Shown piece by piece: positions 34,983-44,539 of a stretch of DNA of 64,000 nt. Origin of the DNA: Cognatazoarcus halotolerans. GTDB taxonomy: Bacteria > Pseudomonadota > Gammaproteobacteria > Burkholderiales > Rhodocyclaceae. How positions within the stretch are numbered: the first letter of the stretch is position 1; each line of letters opens with the position of its first letter. The notes beneath the pieces are model-generated. The model had not been told where the DNA came from. It worked only from the letters and a program-made list of their open reading frames with translations, and made no database searches. Where the stretch lies: NCBI RefSeq assembly GCF_009800965.1, contig NZ_WUAF01000005.1:1-64000 (forward strand), given 5' to 3'. Made by a program: the position numbers and the translations under genes.

Positions 34983-35739
34983 GCGGGGTGACCACGGCGG
35001 ATGATGGGAGTGGGGTGGCGGCCGGTTGTGCCGCCGCAGCCGGCATTGTCGCGGCTGGGCGAGCTGGGCGCGTCGGGCGCGGCGGTGGTAGCGCGACTGG
35101 TGACCGAAGATCGACGGCGATGCGTGGCTGGATCAGGATCGGTTCATCGAGCATCGGCCCGCGGCGTTTCAACACATGCACGGCGAGTTTTTCGCCTGCG
35201 GCTTCCAGCCGGAGCCGCAGCACGGCGGGCGAGGGCTGCCGGGCGGCTGCCTGCGGGCGAAACAGGAACAGCGGCGTATGGCTTGCCTCCGCGGCCAGTT
35301 GCAGGCGCCGCAGCGCAGCCATGTCGGTTTTCTCGAGCCAGCTCAACACCATGCTGCAGCCCCCCGAGGCAAGGCACTGACGGGTTGCCCACAGCGCCTC
35401 GGCCGGGCTGGCAGGGGCGATCCATAACAGCCGCTCGAGCGCCACGCCGGCCGCGGCCAGCGCGGGGGCATAGGGCAGGCGCGGCGGCGCCACCCAGCCA
35501 AGCCAGCGTTCCGCCGTGTGGCGACGCATCATCGGCAGCAACAGGGAGAGTTCGCCGATGCCGGGCTGGGCGATGAACAGCTCGACCAGCGCCCCGTCGG
35601 GCCAGCCGCCACCTGGCAGCACGGCATCGAGCGCCGGATGGCCGGTGGCGTGACCTTTGGGCGGCGTGCCGTTGAAGCGGCTGCCCCGCCATACCAGGTC
35701 GCCGGGCAGTTCCGCGAGCGGGACGCTGGCGGCAGGCAT
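34918..35739 (-). CDS. imuA: ImuA, SulA/RecA-like partner of ImuB
   Basis: A 273-residue translesion synthesis protein ImuA, which resembles RecA-like ATPases without a full Walker A motif. Landmarks are WRGSRF near the N-terminus, HPALDAVLPGGGWPDGALVELF and GIGELSLLLPMM, with a proline/alanine-rich tail that may be disordered. It lies 30 bases after lexA on the same strand, so the LexA-controlled promoter should drive both. The start at 35739 has no strong ribosome site. It belongs to the SOS mutagenesis cassette lexA-imuA-imuB. Confidence 0.9.
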   Translation of the reverse strand: MPAASVPLAELPGDLVWRGSRFNGTPPKGHATGHPALDAVLPGGGWPDGALVELFIAQPGIGELSLLLPMMRRHTAERWLGWVAPPRLPYAPALAAAGVALERLLWIAPASPAEALWATRQCLASGGCSMVLSWLEKTDMAALRRLQLAAEASHTPLFLFRPQAAARQPSPAVLRLRLEAAGEKLAVHVLKRRGPMLDEPILIQPRIAVDLRSPVALPPPRPTRPARPAATMPAAAAQPAATPLPSSAVVTPHAVVRPDPARAGTPGHPARIA

Positions 35740-35769
35740 GGCGGGGCATTACCGGGCGGGTTGGGCGGC

Positions 35770-36375
35770 TCAGCCCAGGCTTTCGCTACGGATCAGGCCC
35801 ACCGCCAGCCCTTCAATTTCGAGCAACTCGCTGCGAGTATCCACGACGATGGGCTCGAAGTCGGGGTTGGCGGGCAGCAACTCGACCATGTGGCCCTTGC
35901 GGGCAAGCGTCTTGACGGTGACTTCGTCGTGGACCCGCGCGACCACGATCTGGCCGGGGCGCACTTCGCTGGTGCGATGCACCGCGAGCAGGTCACCATC
36001 GAGGATGCCCGCATCGCGCATGCTCATGCCGCGTACCTTGAGCAGGTAGTCGGCGCGTGGCGAGAACATGGCCGGATCGACCTGCAGACGCTTGCTGACA
36101 TGGGCTTCGGCAAGGATCGGGCTGCCCGCGGCAACCCGTCCGATGAGCGGCAGGCCGAGGGATTCGAGCAGGCGGATGCCCCGCGCGCGGCCCTCTTCGA
36201 GGGTGATGGCGCCTTTTGCGGCGAGTGCGCGCAGGTGGGTCTCGGCGGCGTTGGGGGAGCGAAAGCCGAAGGCAGAGCAGATCTCGGCGCGGGTAGGCGG
36301 GCGGCTTTCGTGGGTCTGGGTGTCGCGGATGAATTGCAGGATTTCTTGTTGACGCGGGGTCAGGGCTTCGGACAT
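35770..36375 (-). CDS. lexA: LexA SOS repressor
   Basis: A 201-residue repressor. The helix-turn-helix occupies the first 65 residues ([26 protein letters not shown] as landmark). Autocleavage sites and catalytic residues are present: Ala83-Gly84, Ser118 in GMSM and Lys155 in TVKTL. RecA-triggered self-cleavage after DNA damage derepresses its regulon. The ATG follows GGAGAAGCC. A perfect SOS box lies 20 bases upstream, so lexA and the imuAB genes behind it are autoregulated. Confidence 0.96.
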   Translation of the reverse strand: MSEALTPRQQEILQFIRDTQTHESRPPTRAEICSAFGFRSPNAAETHLRALAAKGAITLEEGRARGIRLLESLGLPLIGRVAAGSPILAEAHVSKRLQVDPAMFSPRADYLLKVRGMSMRDAGILDGDLLAVHRTSEVRPGQIVVARVHDEVTVKTLARKGHMVELLPANPDFEPIVVDTRSELLEIEGLAVGLIRSESLG

Positions 36376-36394
36376 CGGCTTCTCCGGTTGTTGG

Positions 36395-36410
36395 CTGTAT
36401 TTTTGTACAG
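36395..36410. promoter_or_regulatory. SOS box (LexA operator)
   Basis: CTGTATTTTTGTACAG fits the CTGT-N8-ACAG consensus perfectly. It lies between the lexA ATG and a likely -35 box on the minus strand (TTGCCA near 36421), overlapping a -10 box such as AAAAAT. LexA binding here would block its own operon. Confidence 0.93.
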
Positions 36411-36574
36411 CTTCTGCCGAATGGCAAGCGGGACGTGCATTGCGATGGCGAATGGGACTCCGGGCCCGCGCGCGCCGGTGGATGTCGGAGCGCCTGAGAC
36501 TAATCGGCCGGCGCATGTCAGAATCCATGCCTGCAAGCGTGCACGACCCGATAAACCGCCCACTTCCAGCAGTC

Positions 36575-36805
36575 ATGACCGATTCACAGCCCAACAATCC
36601 GCTGCACGGCCTCACGCTCGAGCGCATCCTGACCGAGCTGGTCGAGCGCCATGGCTGGGATGGGCTGGCGCAGCGGATACCGGTGCGCTGCTTCGCGTTC
36701 GAGCCGAGCATCAAATCGAGCCTCAAGTTCCTGCGCAGCACGCCGTGGGCGCGCGAGAAGCTCGAAGGGCTTTACCTGCGCGACCTCAAGCGTCGTGGCC
36801 GCTGA
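36575..36805 (+). CDS. VF530-type small DNA-binding protein (DUF2132)
   Basis: A 76-residue helical protein. The line [23 protein letters not shown], then [34 protein letters not shown] (landmarks only), is the VF530 domain, named after a Vibrio protein whose structure shows DNA-binding features. It is a conserved small protein without a known biological role. The ATG at 36575 is the only one giving the usual size. The frame runs into the flavoprotein gene: a GTG start at 36795 overlaps it. Confidence 0.82.
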   Translation: MTDSQPNNPLHGLTLERILTELVERHGWDGLAQRIPVRCFAFEPSIKSSLKFLRSTPWAREKLEGLYLRDLKRRGR

Positions 36806-38087
36806 GGTGCCGGCATCTGCTACCGCACCCGTGGTGGCGGTGGTGGGGGGCGGGCCCGCCGGGTTGATGGCCGCGGAAGTGCTGGCGGAAGGCGGTGTGC
36901 GGGTCGAGCTGTTCGATGCCATGCCCTCGCTGGGTCGCAAGTTCCTGATGGCCGGCAAGGGCGGCCTCAACATCACCCATTCCGAGCCTTTCGACGCCTT
37001 CTGTGCCCGCTACGGCAGCCAGCGTACGCGCATCGAGCCGATGCTCGCGGCGTTCGATGCCACGGCCTTGCGTGACTGGGCGGCGAGGTTGGGGGTGGAG
37101 ACCTTCGTCGGCAGCTCGGGACGGGTATTCCCCACCGAGAAAAAGGCGGCCCCCCTGCTACGCGCTTGGTTGCACCGGCTGCGTGAAGCTGGCGTGAGCA
37201 TGCATGTTCGCCATCGCTGGCTGGGTTTTGGCGATGGACCGCGCTCGCTGCGCTTCGCGACGCCCGCAGGCGAGCGCTGCCGCGCGTTCGATGCGGTGGT
37301 GCTGGCGATGGGCGGGGGCAGCTGGGCGCGGCTCGGGTCGGATGGGGCCTGGCTGCCGATCCTAACCGAGAAAGGCGTGCCGATTGCGCCCCTGCTGCCG
37401 AGCAATTGCGGTTTCGATGTGCCCTGGAGCGTACACTTCTGCGAGCGCTTCGCCGGCCAGCCGGTGAAGTCGGTGGTGCTCTCGATGAAGGACAGCGACG
37501 GACAGCCGCTGCGGCGCCAGGGCGAGTTCGTGGTGACCGCGAACGGTGTCGAGGGCAGCCTGATCTACGCATTCTCGGCGCCGCTGCGCGAGCAGATCCT
37601 GGCTGCGGGAGAGGCCACGATCGAGCTGGACCTGGCGCCGGGACGTGATCACGCGCGGGTGCTGACGGAAGTCTCGCAGCCGCGCGGTTCGCGCTCGATC
37701 TCGAGCCATCTGCAGAGCAAGGTCGGCATTGCCGGCGTCAAGGCGGGGCTGCTGCGCGAGTGCCTGCCCGCCGACGCTTTTCAGCAGCCCGCCCGCTTGG
37801 CCGCGGCGATCAAGGCGTTGCCACTGCGGCTGGTCGCGACACGCCCGATCGACGAAGCGATAAGCACTGCGGGCGGGGTCCGCTTCGAAGGGCTGGCCGC
37901 CGGCCAGATGCTTGCCTCTGTGCCGGGCGTCTTTTGCGCCGGCGAAATGCTGGACTGGGAGGCGCCGACCGGCGGTTATCTCCTGACCGCATGCTTCGCC
38001 AGCGGTCGCACGGCTGGCGCTGGGGTGCTGGCCTGGCTGGCGGGGCGTGTGCCGCTGAGCCTGCCCGGGTCAGGCGTCGGCCCATAG
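36795..38087 (+). CDS. HI0933-like NAD(P)/FAD flavoprotein
   Basis: A 430-residue flavoprotein. The dinucleotide motif GGGPAGLMAAEVL is about residues 17-29, and KFLMAGKGGLNITHSE about 50, hallmark of the HI0933 / BaiN-like family of unknown redox role. The C-terminus has GGVRFEGL and DWEAPTGGYLLTACFASGRTAG. The start is uncertain; GTG 36795 overlaps the VF530 gene by 11 bases and GTG 36807 is also possible. Its end overlaps the convergent PNPOx gene by 18 bases. Substrate unknown. Confidence 0.8.
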   Translation: MAAEVPASATAPVVAVVGGGPAGLMAAEVLAEGGVRVELFDAMPSLGRKFLMAGKGGLNITHSEPFDAFCARYGSQRTRIEPMLAAFDATALRDWAARLGVETFVGSSGRVFPTEKKAAPLLRAWLHRLREAGVSMHVRHRWLGFGDGPRSLRFATPAGERCRAFDAVVLAMGGGSWARLGSDGAWLPILTEKGVPIAPLLPSNCGFDVPWSVHFCERFAGQPVKSVVLSMKDSDGQPLRRQGEFVVTANGVEGSLIYAFSAPLREQILAAGEATIELDLAPGRDHARVLTEVSQPRGSRSISSHLQSKVGIAGVKAGLLRECLPADAFQQPARLAAAIKALPLRLVATRPIDEAISTAGGVRFEGLAAGQMLASVPGVFCAGEMLDWEAPTGGYLLTACFASGRTAGAGVLAWLAGRVPLSLPGSGVGP

Positions 38088-38963
38088 CAGAGGCAGCGCG
38101 CCGCTACTGCGTTCGGCTCTCAGCACGTCGAAATGCAGCAGGCGTTCCGGGCGGTCAGGTGCTTCGGGCCGCGCCGGCAGCCACTTCAGCCGCGCACGCA
38201 CCGCAAGCTGCAGGATCTGGCTTTGTGCGAAGTCGATGAACAGCAGGCCGGCCAGCGGATTGAGTTCGAGGTTTCCCAATGTGTTGAAGAAGCGGTTGCC
38301 GGGATAGTCCGGCACGCTCAGGCTTGTGCCGCTCAGCTTCACGAAGCCGGCCTCACCGCCCCGGTGTGAGACATCCACCCCGTGCGATGCGACGGCGGAG
38401 ACGCCTGCTTCAGGGTGCGCGCTAGCGATGAAAAAGGTGTCGGCACCCGCTACGATGCGACGAGCGACCTCGTCCCAGCCGTTCGCTGTCGGCGCGGACC
38501 GCGCGTTCTCGGGGGCCCATGTCGCGTGTCGCGGGGTGATGTATTTCGGGCAGTTGCCGAAGCTCTGGCTGACGGTGATGTGCAGGGTTTCGTTCTGCGC
38601 GTCCACCACCGTCCCGTTGAGCCGGTTGCGCCGCCGCGTTCCGGCTTCGATGCCGAGCATGCCGAGTGGCGCACCCGGCACCATGCCTTCCGCAATACCC
38701 TCGCCGACGACGGTGTATCCGTGGGCAGTGAGATGCCGCTCATCCGCTGCATGCAGGAACCCCGGCGCACCGGCCAGCAGGCCCGCACGCGGATGGCCCT
38801 GGGCATCGATTACGCCGATCACCGCGAACGGTAGTTGTGCAAAGAATTGTTGGTGCTGTTCCGGCATTGCGTCGCGAATGAAGCGCGCGCCCACGCTGAC
38901 GACCGATTCGCCAAAGCCCGCGCGCCGCTGGATGGCCATCTCGCCAGCGTGAAATGCAGTCAT
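38070..38963 (-). CDS. Pyridoxamine 5'-phosphate oxidase-family protein
   Basis: A 297-residue protein of the FMN-binding split-barrel family. Landmarks: FAVIGVIDAQGHPRAGLL near residue 48, NGTVVDAQNETLHITV near 114, and SGTSLSVPDYPGNRFFNTLGNLELNPLAGLLFIDF near 220. It is longer than classical PdxH, so likely a pyridoxamine oxidase-like reductase of unknown substrate. The ATG at 38963 overlaps nothing but lies eight bases from the stop of the GST gene, so the two form an operon. The LysR gene next to GST probably controls both. Confidence 0.8.
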   Translation of the reverse strand: MTAFHAGEMAIQRRAGFGESVVSVGARFIRDAMPEQHQQFFAQLPFAVIGVIDAQGHPRAGLLAGAPGFLHAADERHLTAHGYTVVGEGIAEGMVPGAPLGMLGIEAGTRRRNRLNGTVVDAQNETLHITVSQSFGNCPKYITPRHATWAPENARSAPTANGWDEVARRIVAGADTFFIASAHPEAGVSAVASHGVDVSHRGGEAGFVKLSGTSLSVPDYPGNRFFNTLGNLELNPLAGLLFIDFAQSQILQLAVRARLKWLPARPEAPDRPERLLHFDVLRAERSSGALPLLWADA

Positions 38964-38971
38964 GGCGCGGC

Positions 38972-39592
38972 TCAGGCTTGCGGCGCGGCGGGCATGCCGA
39001 CGAAGTTCGGCAGGGCCTCGATACGGGCGAGCCAGGCACGGACATTCGCGTAGGCGTCGAGACTCACCTTCCCTTCGGGCGCGTGGGCAACGTAGCTGTA
39101 GCAGGCGATGTCGGCGATGGTTGGCGTCGCGCCGACCAGGAACAGCGTACCAGCCAGCTCGGCATCCATTACCGTGAGCAGCGCATGGCTGCGTGCGATC
39201 AGTTCGGCTTCGGGCTCGGTTTTGCCGAATACCACGCGAATGCGTGCCAGCGCAGGCCCGGAGGCCAGCGGACCGGCGGCGATCGACAGCCAGCGCTCGA
39301 CGCGGGCTGCACCCACCGGATCTCGCGGCAGCCAGCTTGCATCGCCGTAACGCATCGCAAGGTAGACCAGGATGGCGTTCGACTCGGCCAGGGTGATTTC
39401 GCCATCCTGCAGTACCGGTACCAGGCCGAATGGATTCATTGCCAGAAAGTCGGGCTTCTTGTGCGCGCCTGCCGCCAGGTCGACGTGGATGGTTTGGTGC
39501 GGCAAGCCGAGCAGGGAAAGGAACAGGCTTACCCGGTGGCTGTGGCCGGAAAGGGGGAAACCGTGGAGGCGGATGGCGTTGTCGGTAGGCAT
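38972..39592 (-). CDS. Glutathione S-transferase family protein
   Basis: A 206-residue GST. The thioredoxin-like N-domain has HGFPLSGHSHRV with Ser in the thiol-contact position, NPFGLVPVLQDGEITLAESNAILVYLA, and the C-domain has TIADIACYSYVAHAPEG. Such proteins conjugate or reduce electrophiles with glutathione. It is first in an operon with the PNPOx-family gene and divergent from a LysR gene by 109 bases. The class (Phi/Beta-like) is not resolved. Confidence 0.88.
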   Translation of the reverse strand: MPTDNAIRLHGFPLSGHSHRVSLFLSLLGLPHQTIHVDLAAGAHKKPDFLAMNPFGLVPVLQDGEITLAESNAILVYLAMRYGDASWLPRDPVGAARVERWLSIAAGPLASGPALARIRVVFGKTEPEAELIARSHALLTVMDAELAGTLFLVGATPTIADIACYSYVAHAPEGKVSLDAYANVRAWLARIEALPNFVGMPAAPQA

Positions 39593-39701
39593 CGTGTGTG
39601 GCTCCTGTAGTGGGTGAGGGCGATTCTGGACCGATGTGCCACTGGAATAAATTGGCTGATCTGAACTTGATTGCTTCAGAAAGTGGAGTAATGATGCAGC
39701 C

Positions 39702-40592
39702 ATGGATCAGCTCAAGCACATGCGCCTTTTCGTCGCCATCGCCGAGGGTGGCAGCCTCACGGCGGCAGCGGACAAGCTCGAGACTTCACTTCCGTCAGTG
39801 GTGCGAGGGCTGGCGGCGCTCGAGACGCACCTGGGCGTACGCCTCTTCAACCGCAGCACCCGTCGCATCGCGCTCACCGACGAGGGGCGGCGCTACCTGA
39901 TCGACAGCCGGCATGTCCTTGCCGCCGTGCAGGAGGCAGAAGCCGCGGTCAGGGCGGACATGAGCGAGCCTGCCGGGCACCTGCGCATCACCGCGCCGGT
40001 GCTGTTCGGCCAGATGTATGTGGCGCCGGCAGTGAACGCCTTCATCAAGCGCTACGAAGCGGTCAGCGTCGATCTGGTCTTGCTCGACCGGGTCGTGAAT
40101 CTGGTCGAGGAGGGGTTCGATGTGGCGATCCGCATCGGAGCGCTGAGTGACTCTTCGCTGGTGGCGCAGCCGTTGGGGATGGTCCGGCAGGTGGTGGTCG
40201 CCAGCCCGGCGTATCTGGCATGCCGCGGGGTGCCGGCTCATCCGCGCGAATTAAGGGGTGCCGAGTGCATCAGCCTTGTCGGCAGCAGCATGCCACACTG
40301 GGCCTTTATCGATGGAGGCCGCCGCGTCACCGTCGCCGTGCAGGGACGGCTCTGCTTCAATCATGTTGCCCCGGCGGTTGCCGCCTGTCGCGACGGGCTC
40401 GGGTTCGGCAGCTTTCTGTCCTATCAGGTGGCGCCGGACGTCGCGCGCGGGGCGCTCGAGATCGTGCTCGCCGAGCACGAGCTGCCGGCCCGGCCGATCA
40501 GCGTGCTCTACCCCCATGCCCGGCTGCTGCCGGCGCGCACGCGCGCCTTTGTGACTGCCATGCGCGAAGCGCTGTCAGGTTTCTCGATGTAG
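39702..40592 (+). CDS. LysR-family regulator of the CrgA type
   Basis: A 296-residue LysR-type regulator. Helix-turn-helix: GSLTAAADKLETSLPSVVRGLAALETHLG near residue 16 (landmark), then NRSTRRIALTDEGRRYL. Effector-domain blocks include GHLRITAPVLFGQ and GFDVAIRIGALSDSSLVAQPLG, common in CrgA-like regulators of oxidative or electrophile stress genes. It is divergent from the GST and PNPOx genes, its likely targets. The ATG at 39702 follows AATGATGCAGCC with a weak ribosome site. Confidence 0.88.
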   Translation: MDQLKHMRLFVAIAEGGSLTAAADKLETSLPSVVRGLAALETHLGVRLFNRSTRRIALTDEGRRYLIDSRHVLAAVQEAEAAVRADMSEPAGHLRITAPVLFGQMYVAPAVNAFIKRYEAVSVDLVLLDRVVNLVEEGFDVAIRIGALSDSSLVAQPLGMVRQVVVASPAYLACRGVPAHPRELRGAECISLVGSSMPHWAFIDGGRRVTVAVQGRLCFNHVAPAVAACRDGLGFGSFLSYQVAPDVARGALEIVLAEHELPARPISVLYPHARLLPARTRAFVTAMREALSGFSM

Positions 40593-40670
40593 GGCGGTGA
40601 GGGCCTGAGGACGCATGTCGCGGGCCGAAGGCGGCCGCGGGCCAATCAGGTCAGTGAGCGCGACGCTGGA

Positions 40671-41702
40671 TCAGCCGGCCAGTTCGCGGGTGAGCTGCGC
40701 AGCCGGGATCTCCTTGCAGCCGGACACGTTCTGCCCCGCCCAGAGTGGCGAAAAATCACCGCTGCCGCGCTGTTCCGCCCGGGTGCGCAGCGGTGTGATT
40801 GCCGCGCTGGCGAGCGGGAATGCCGGCACGGCATCGTTGAAAGGGCCGAGCTCGCGCATGATGCGATTCACGATGCCGCGCGCAGGTCGCCCGGAGAAGA
40901 GGTTGGTGAGGGCGGTGGTCTGCGCGGCCTCGCTCGCCAGTGCAGCACGATGGACTGCGCTGGTGGTGGCTTCCGGGCACAGCAGGTAGGCCGTACCGAT
41001 CTGTACGCCGGCTGCGCCGAGCGCCATCGCCGCGGCGACCCCGCGCGCATCGGCGATGCCGCCGGCCGCGATCACCGGCACCCTCACCGCCCGCGCGATC
41101 TGCGGGATCAGCGCGAAGCTGCCGAGCTGGTCATTCATGTCGTGCGAGAGGAAGTTGCCGCGATGCCCGCCGGCTTCGACGCCTTGGGCGATGATCGCAT
41201 CGACGCCGCGTGCTTCCAGCCAGCGGGCTTCGGCGAGCGTGGTAGCGCTTGCGAGGATCTTCGCCCCCCAGCTGCGGACCGATGCAAGCAGATCCTCGGC
41301 GGGCAGACCGAAGTGGAAGCTGACAACTGGCGGTTTGAAGTCGCCGAGCAAGTCGGCCGTCGCCCGGTCAAAGGGACGGCGTCCCAGCCCGTCCGGAATG
41401 CTCCGCGGATCGACGCCGAGTTCCGTGTAGTAGGGCGAGAGCAAGGCCCGCCAGACTGCCTCACGCGCGCTGTCCGCCGGCGGTTGCGTGTGGCAGAAGA
41501 AGTTCACGTTGAAGGGCTTGTCGGTGTGCTTCCGGATCGTCTCCAGTTCCGTGCGCAGCGCATCCACGCCGAGCATCGCGCAGGGCAGGGAGCCGAGCCC
41601 GCCTGCGTTTGAAACCGCGATCGCCAGCGCGCTGCCCTGCACGCCGGCCATGGGTGCCTGGATGATCGGTCGTTCTATGCCGAGGCGTTCTTGCAGAAGC
41701 AT
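40671..41702 (-). CDS. Nitronate monooxygenase (2-nitropropane dioxygenase family)
   Basis: A 343-residue FMN-binding TIM-barrel enzyme. The N-terminus has PIIQAPMAGVQGS and SNAGGLGSLPCAML; later blocks are AIIAQGVEAGGHRG, with the catalytic-region His, AAGGIADARGVAAAMALGAAGVQIGT and NLFSGRPARGI. The family oxidises nitronates such as propionate 3-nitronate, and includes class I enzymes involved in detoxification. It stands alone on its strand. The tail ends with CKEIPAAQLTRELAG. The substrate is not proven. Confidence 0.88.
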   Translation of the reverse strand: MLLQERLGIERPIIQAPMAGVQGSALAIAVSNAGGLGSLPCAMLGVDALRTELETIRKHTDKPFNVNFFCHTQPPADSAREAVWRALLSPYYTELGVDPRSIPDGLGRRPFDRATADLLGDFKPPVVSFHFGLPAEDLLASVRSWGAKILASATTLAEARWLEARGVDAIIAQGVEAGGHRGNFLSHDMNDQLGSFALIPQIARAVRVPVIAAGGIADARGVAAAMALGAAGVQIGTAYLLCPEATTSAVHRAALASEAAQTTALTNLFSGRPARGIVNRIMRELGPFNDAVPAFPLASAAITPLRTRAEQRGSGDFSPLWAGQNVSGCKEIPAAQLTRELAG

Positions 41703-41865
41703 GGGCGTGTCTCAGGTGCGAAATGGATTGTGGGGCGCAGCGTCTTGCGCATGATGCCACTTGCGGACGTCCCGCCGCACCTCCGATCGGCAAAACGGTC
41801 AGGCGGTGAATAGACAAACCCGTCGGGCCCGGATCCGCATCTGCGCGGTCCGGACCCGATCGGTG

Positions 41866-42078
41866 TCAGTGACGATAGCGCCAGTCCGGGTCGCGACGGT
41901 TCCAGCGGCGGTAATCCCGGTCACGTCCGTCGTCGCCGTAGGGGTAGGTGTTGTCGTAACGATAGACGTCGGAGTAATGACGATATCCGCGACCGCCGTC
42001 GCGATAGTCGCCGAGCGGCAGGATCACGCAGCCGCCGAGCAGGGCGGTAATGAACAACACGATGATGGTCCGGGTCAT
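41866..42078 (-). CDS. Small lipoprotein rich in Tyr, Arg and Asp
   Basis: A 70-residue protein. The start MTRTIIVLFITALLGGC is a lipoprotein signal peptide, lipobox LGGC. The mature 54 residues hold repeated Y-R-D patterns (DYRDGGRGYRHY, DRDYRRWNRRDPD), a low-complexity, strongly charged composition. GGAGGAAGCGCC precedes the ATG. A longer start at 42117 would bury the signal peptide. No known family. An imperfect GC-rich hairpin around 41820-41864 lies just beyond the stop and may end its transcript. Confidence 0.68.
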   Translation of the reverse strand: MTRTIIVLFITALLGGCVILPLGDYRDGGRGYRHYSDVYRYDNTYPYGDDGRDRDYRRWNRRDPDWRYRH

Positions 42079-42325
42079 GGCGCTTCCTCCTGGTTGGCCG
42101 ACATGCGATGAACGCACTTGGAGGGCACCCTGTTGGCGCCGGATTGTAAGTTGATGTTCCCGAAGGTGAGTGGCGGACGAGCCGATGTGTGACCGGCCCG
42201 GCCGATCGCCCTTGCTGCGGGGGTGCTGACCGGCCGCGCGGAGGCTGCTATGCTCCGCCCCGGGCCGCCCGAAATAAGGCCCGGATCATTGGAAAACTTC
42301 ACACGAACAGCGTTTGGATCACGGT

Positions 42326-42961
42326 ATGCAGAAAATCATCGATGGTTTCCTGAGGTTTCAGAAAGAGGTATTTCCGGAGCGCTCCGAGTTATTCAAGAAA
42401 CTGGCGGACCAACAGAATCCGAAGGTGCTCTTCGTGACCTGTTCCGACAGTCGGGTGGTGCCCGAGCTGCTGACCCAGCAGGAGCCGGGAGATTTGTTCG
42501 TGATTCGCAATGCGGGGAACATCGTGCCTTCCTATGGCCCCGAGCCGGGGGGAGTTTCGGCGACCGTCGAATACGCGGTCTCCGTCCTCAAGGTGAGCGA
42601 TATCGTGATCTGCGGTCATTCCAACTGTGGCGCCATGGCGGCGATTTCCAGTTGCCAGTGCCTCGATCACCTACCGGCCGTGGCGCACTGGCTACGCTAC
42701 GCCGATGCGGCCAAGGCCATCGTGTTCGCCCGCGAACATGCGAACCAGCGGGCGCGTGCGGACGATCTGGTGCGGGAGAACGTGGTTGCCCAACTGGCCA
42801 ATATCCGCACTCATCCCGCCGTTGCGCTTGCGCTCGCGCAGCACACCTTGAACCTTCACGGCTGGGTCTACGACATCGAGAATGGTCTGATCGAGGCGCT
42901 GGACGGCGAATCGACGAAGTTCGTGCCGCTCGCCGAAAATCCGGCGGTCAGCGCGACCTGA
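42326..42961 (+). CDS. can: Beta-class carbonic anhydrase
   Basis: A 211-residue zinc enzyme interconverting CO2 and bicarbonate. Zinc ligands Cys39, Asp41 (CSDSR), His98 and Cys101 (GHSNCGAM) are all present in the right spacing. The N-terminal [16 protein letters not shown] is typical. ATG 42326 was preferred over an upstream TTG at 42314. Several steps nearby release or use CO2 (GcdH decarboxylation), but the gene is remote from them and probably housekeeping. The 246 bases upstream contain no gene. Confidence 0.94.
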   Translation: MQKIIDGFLRFQKEVFPERSELFKKLADQQNPKVLFVTCSDSRVVPELLTQQEPGDLFVIRNAGNIVPSYGPEPGGVSATVEYAVSVLKVSDIVICGHSNCGAMAAISSCQCLDHLPAVAHWLRYADAAKAIVFAREHANQRARADDLVRENVVAQLANIRTHPAVALALAQHTLNLHGWVYDIENGLIEALDGESTKFVPLAENPAVSAT

Positions 42962-43024
42962 ACTGCTGCGCCGAGTCTTGTCATCGGGCTGTAGGCCGAC
43001 GAAACCGATCGCGTGGTAGGTGGG

Positions 43025-44374
43025 TTAAGTGGTGCGGTCGCCCGGAGCCTGTATCTGCCGATTCAGCGAGCCGAGCGTGGTCCGGTGGCGCCAGAAGGCC
43101 ATCGCCGTCAGCAGTGCCACCACGCCCAGCCACACCGGCAGCAGGGCAAGCGCCTCCGCAAAGCCGTCGGCGGCATGCTGCGGATCGCGATAGGCCCTCA
43201 GTGCGATGGCGAAAAGCAGGCTGACAAAACCATAACCAAGATTGAAGGCGAGGCCTTTGAAGGACAGCACGGTGGCCCGATGGGCAGGGTCTACCGTCTT
43301 GTTGAGATGGTGCGACACTGCGAAGCCTACCGTTGCGATTGCTGCGCCGAGTGGAATGGCAAAGGCGACACCCCACAATGGGATCTTGAGCGCGACACCG
43401 AGCAGGCCGAAGAGTGCAAGCGCGCTCAGGGCAGCATATGTGCGCAGTACCGAGCCGGAGGTCACGAGCCTGCGGGCAAGGGGCGAGACGACCAGACCGA
43501 TGCCCGCGATCGCGGCGCCGATCAGCCCGTAGCTGGCCTCCGGCAAGTCGATGAGCCGGTAGTAGGCGCTGCCGAAAGTGAGGAACACCCTGATCACGCT
43601 GTCGATCAGCAGGCCGCCGATGATCACGAAGAGGGCCGTCGGGCTATGGGTGATCCAGCGCCCGGCCTCGACGATCGAAACCAAGGCCTGTCTCGCACCG
43701 GCGGCTGTTTTGCCGTGCGGCGTGGGCGTTTCCCTCAGGCGGAGGCTGATCGCAAGGACGCATAGCGCAGCGAGCAGGTTGAGATAGATCGGAAAGCGCA
43801 GCGTCGTGCCCTGATCGAGTTGCAAGATGAAGCCGGCATCGGCTGCGAGACGATTGAGCAACAAGGGATCATAGACCGCGCTGCCGACGAGCATCGCGAT
43901 GACCATGCCGGCCGATTGCCATTGCATCAGCCGGGCCAGTACTGTGGGCCACTCACCCGCGCGACCTTCGGCCACGAGGGCGTCGTAGGCCAGCGATTCG
44001 TCGGCGCCGCTGGCCATCGCCTCGGCCAGCCCGCTCAGGATGCGATTGATCAGGCAAAGGAAAACGAGCAGCATGCCGCCGTCGCGCGGCGCGACTGTGA
44101 GCACCAGCATCTCTGCGACCATGAGGGCCGCCGCTGCGACCACCAGGGGGCGCCGGCCGATGCGGTCGGCCAGCGCGCCGGACGGCACCTCCGCGAGCAC
44201 GATGACGATCGCCCAGACGACATTGAGCAGGGTGTACTGGGCGGCGCTGAGTCCCAGATCGAGAAACAGGATTGCCAGCACCGGGTAGTAGAAGCGCGAG
44301 TTGAAGAGCACCCGGAAACTGATGAACTGCCGGCAGTTATGGTCGGCGAGACTGTACCGTGAGTGTGGCGACAT
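43025..44374 (-). CDS. MFS transporter
   Basis: A 449-residue major facilitator with about 12 transmembrane segments. The loop 2-3 motif is VPSGALADRIGRRPLVV near residue 63 (landmark), and GLAEAMASGADESLAYDALV near 115 resembles small-molecule exporters of the FsrR/Bcr-like group. Polar linker around residue 215 (RLRETPTPHGKTAAGA) separates the halves. It is transcribed alone. Substrate unreadable. Confidence 0.85.
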   Translation of the reverse strand: MSPHSRYSLADHNCRQFISFRVLFNSRFYYPVLAILFLDLGLSAAQYTLLNVVWAIVIVLAEVPSGALADRIGRRPLVVAAAALMVAEMLVLTVAPRDGGMLLVFLCLINRILSGLAEAMASGADESLAYDALVAEGRAGEWPTVLARLMQWQSAGMVIAMLVGSAVYDPLLLNRLAADAGFILQLDQGTTLRFPIYLNLLAALCVLAISLRLRETPTPHGKTAAGARQALVSIVEAGRWITHSPTALFVIIGGLLIDSVIRVFLTFGSAYYRLIDLPEASYGLIGAAIAGIGLVVSPLARRLVTSGSVLRTYAALSALALFGLLGVALKIPLWGVAFAIPLGAAIATVGFAVSHHLNKTVDPAHRATVLSFKGLAFNLGYGFVSLLFAIALRAYRDPQHAADGFAEALALLPVWLGVVALLTAMAFWRHRTTLGSLNRQIQAPGDRTT

Positions 44375-44539
44375 CAGCGAGCCGAGTGCACGTCAATCCG
44401 CAGAGGGGGATTCAACCGTATCGGGCAGCAGCGCCGCGTTGCTTTCGTCCTGCGCATACGACGGGGGTCATCAGGCGCGTCGACGTTGCCCTGCGACACG
44501 CTGCGCGCAGAATGCGCGCGCAGCCAGATCTTCATCAAG

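Noticed and set aside
41820-41864. GC-rich imperfect hairpin after the small lipoprotein gene
   Set aside because: Mismatches in the stem and no clear T-run, so not listed as a terminator.
42223-43224. A 333-codon plus-strand open frame over carbonic anhydrase
   Set aside because: Out-of-frame shadow of the carbonic anhydrase gene, which has all zinc ligands.
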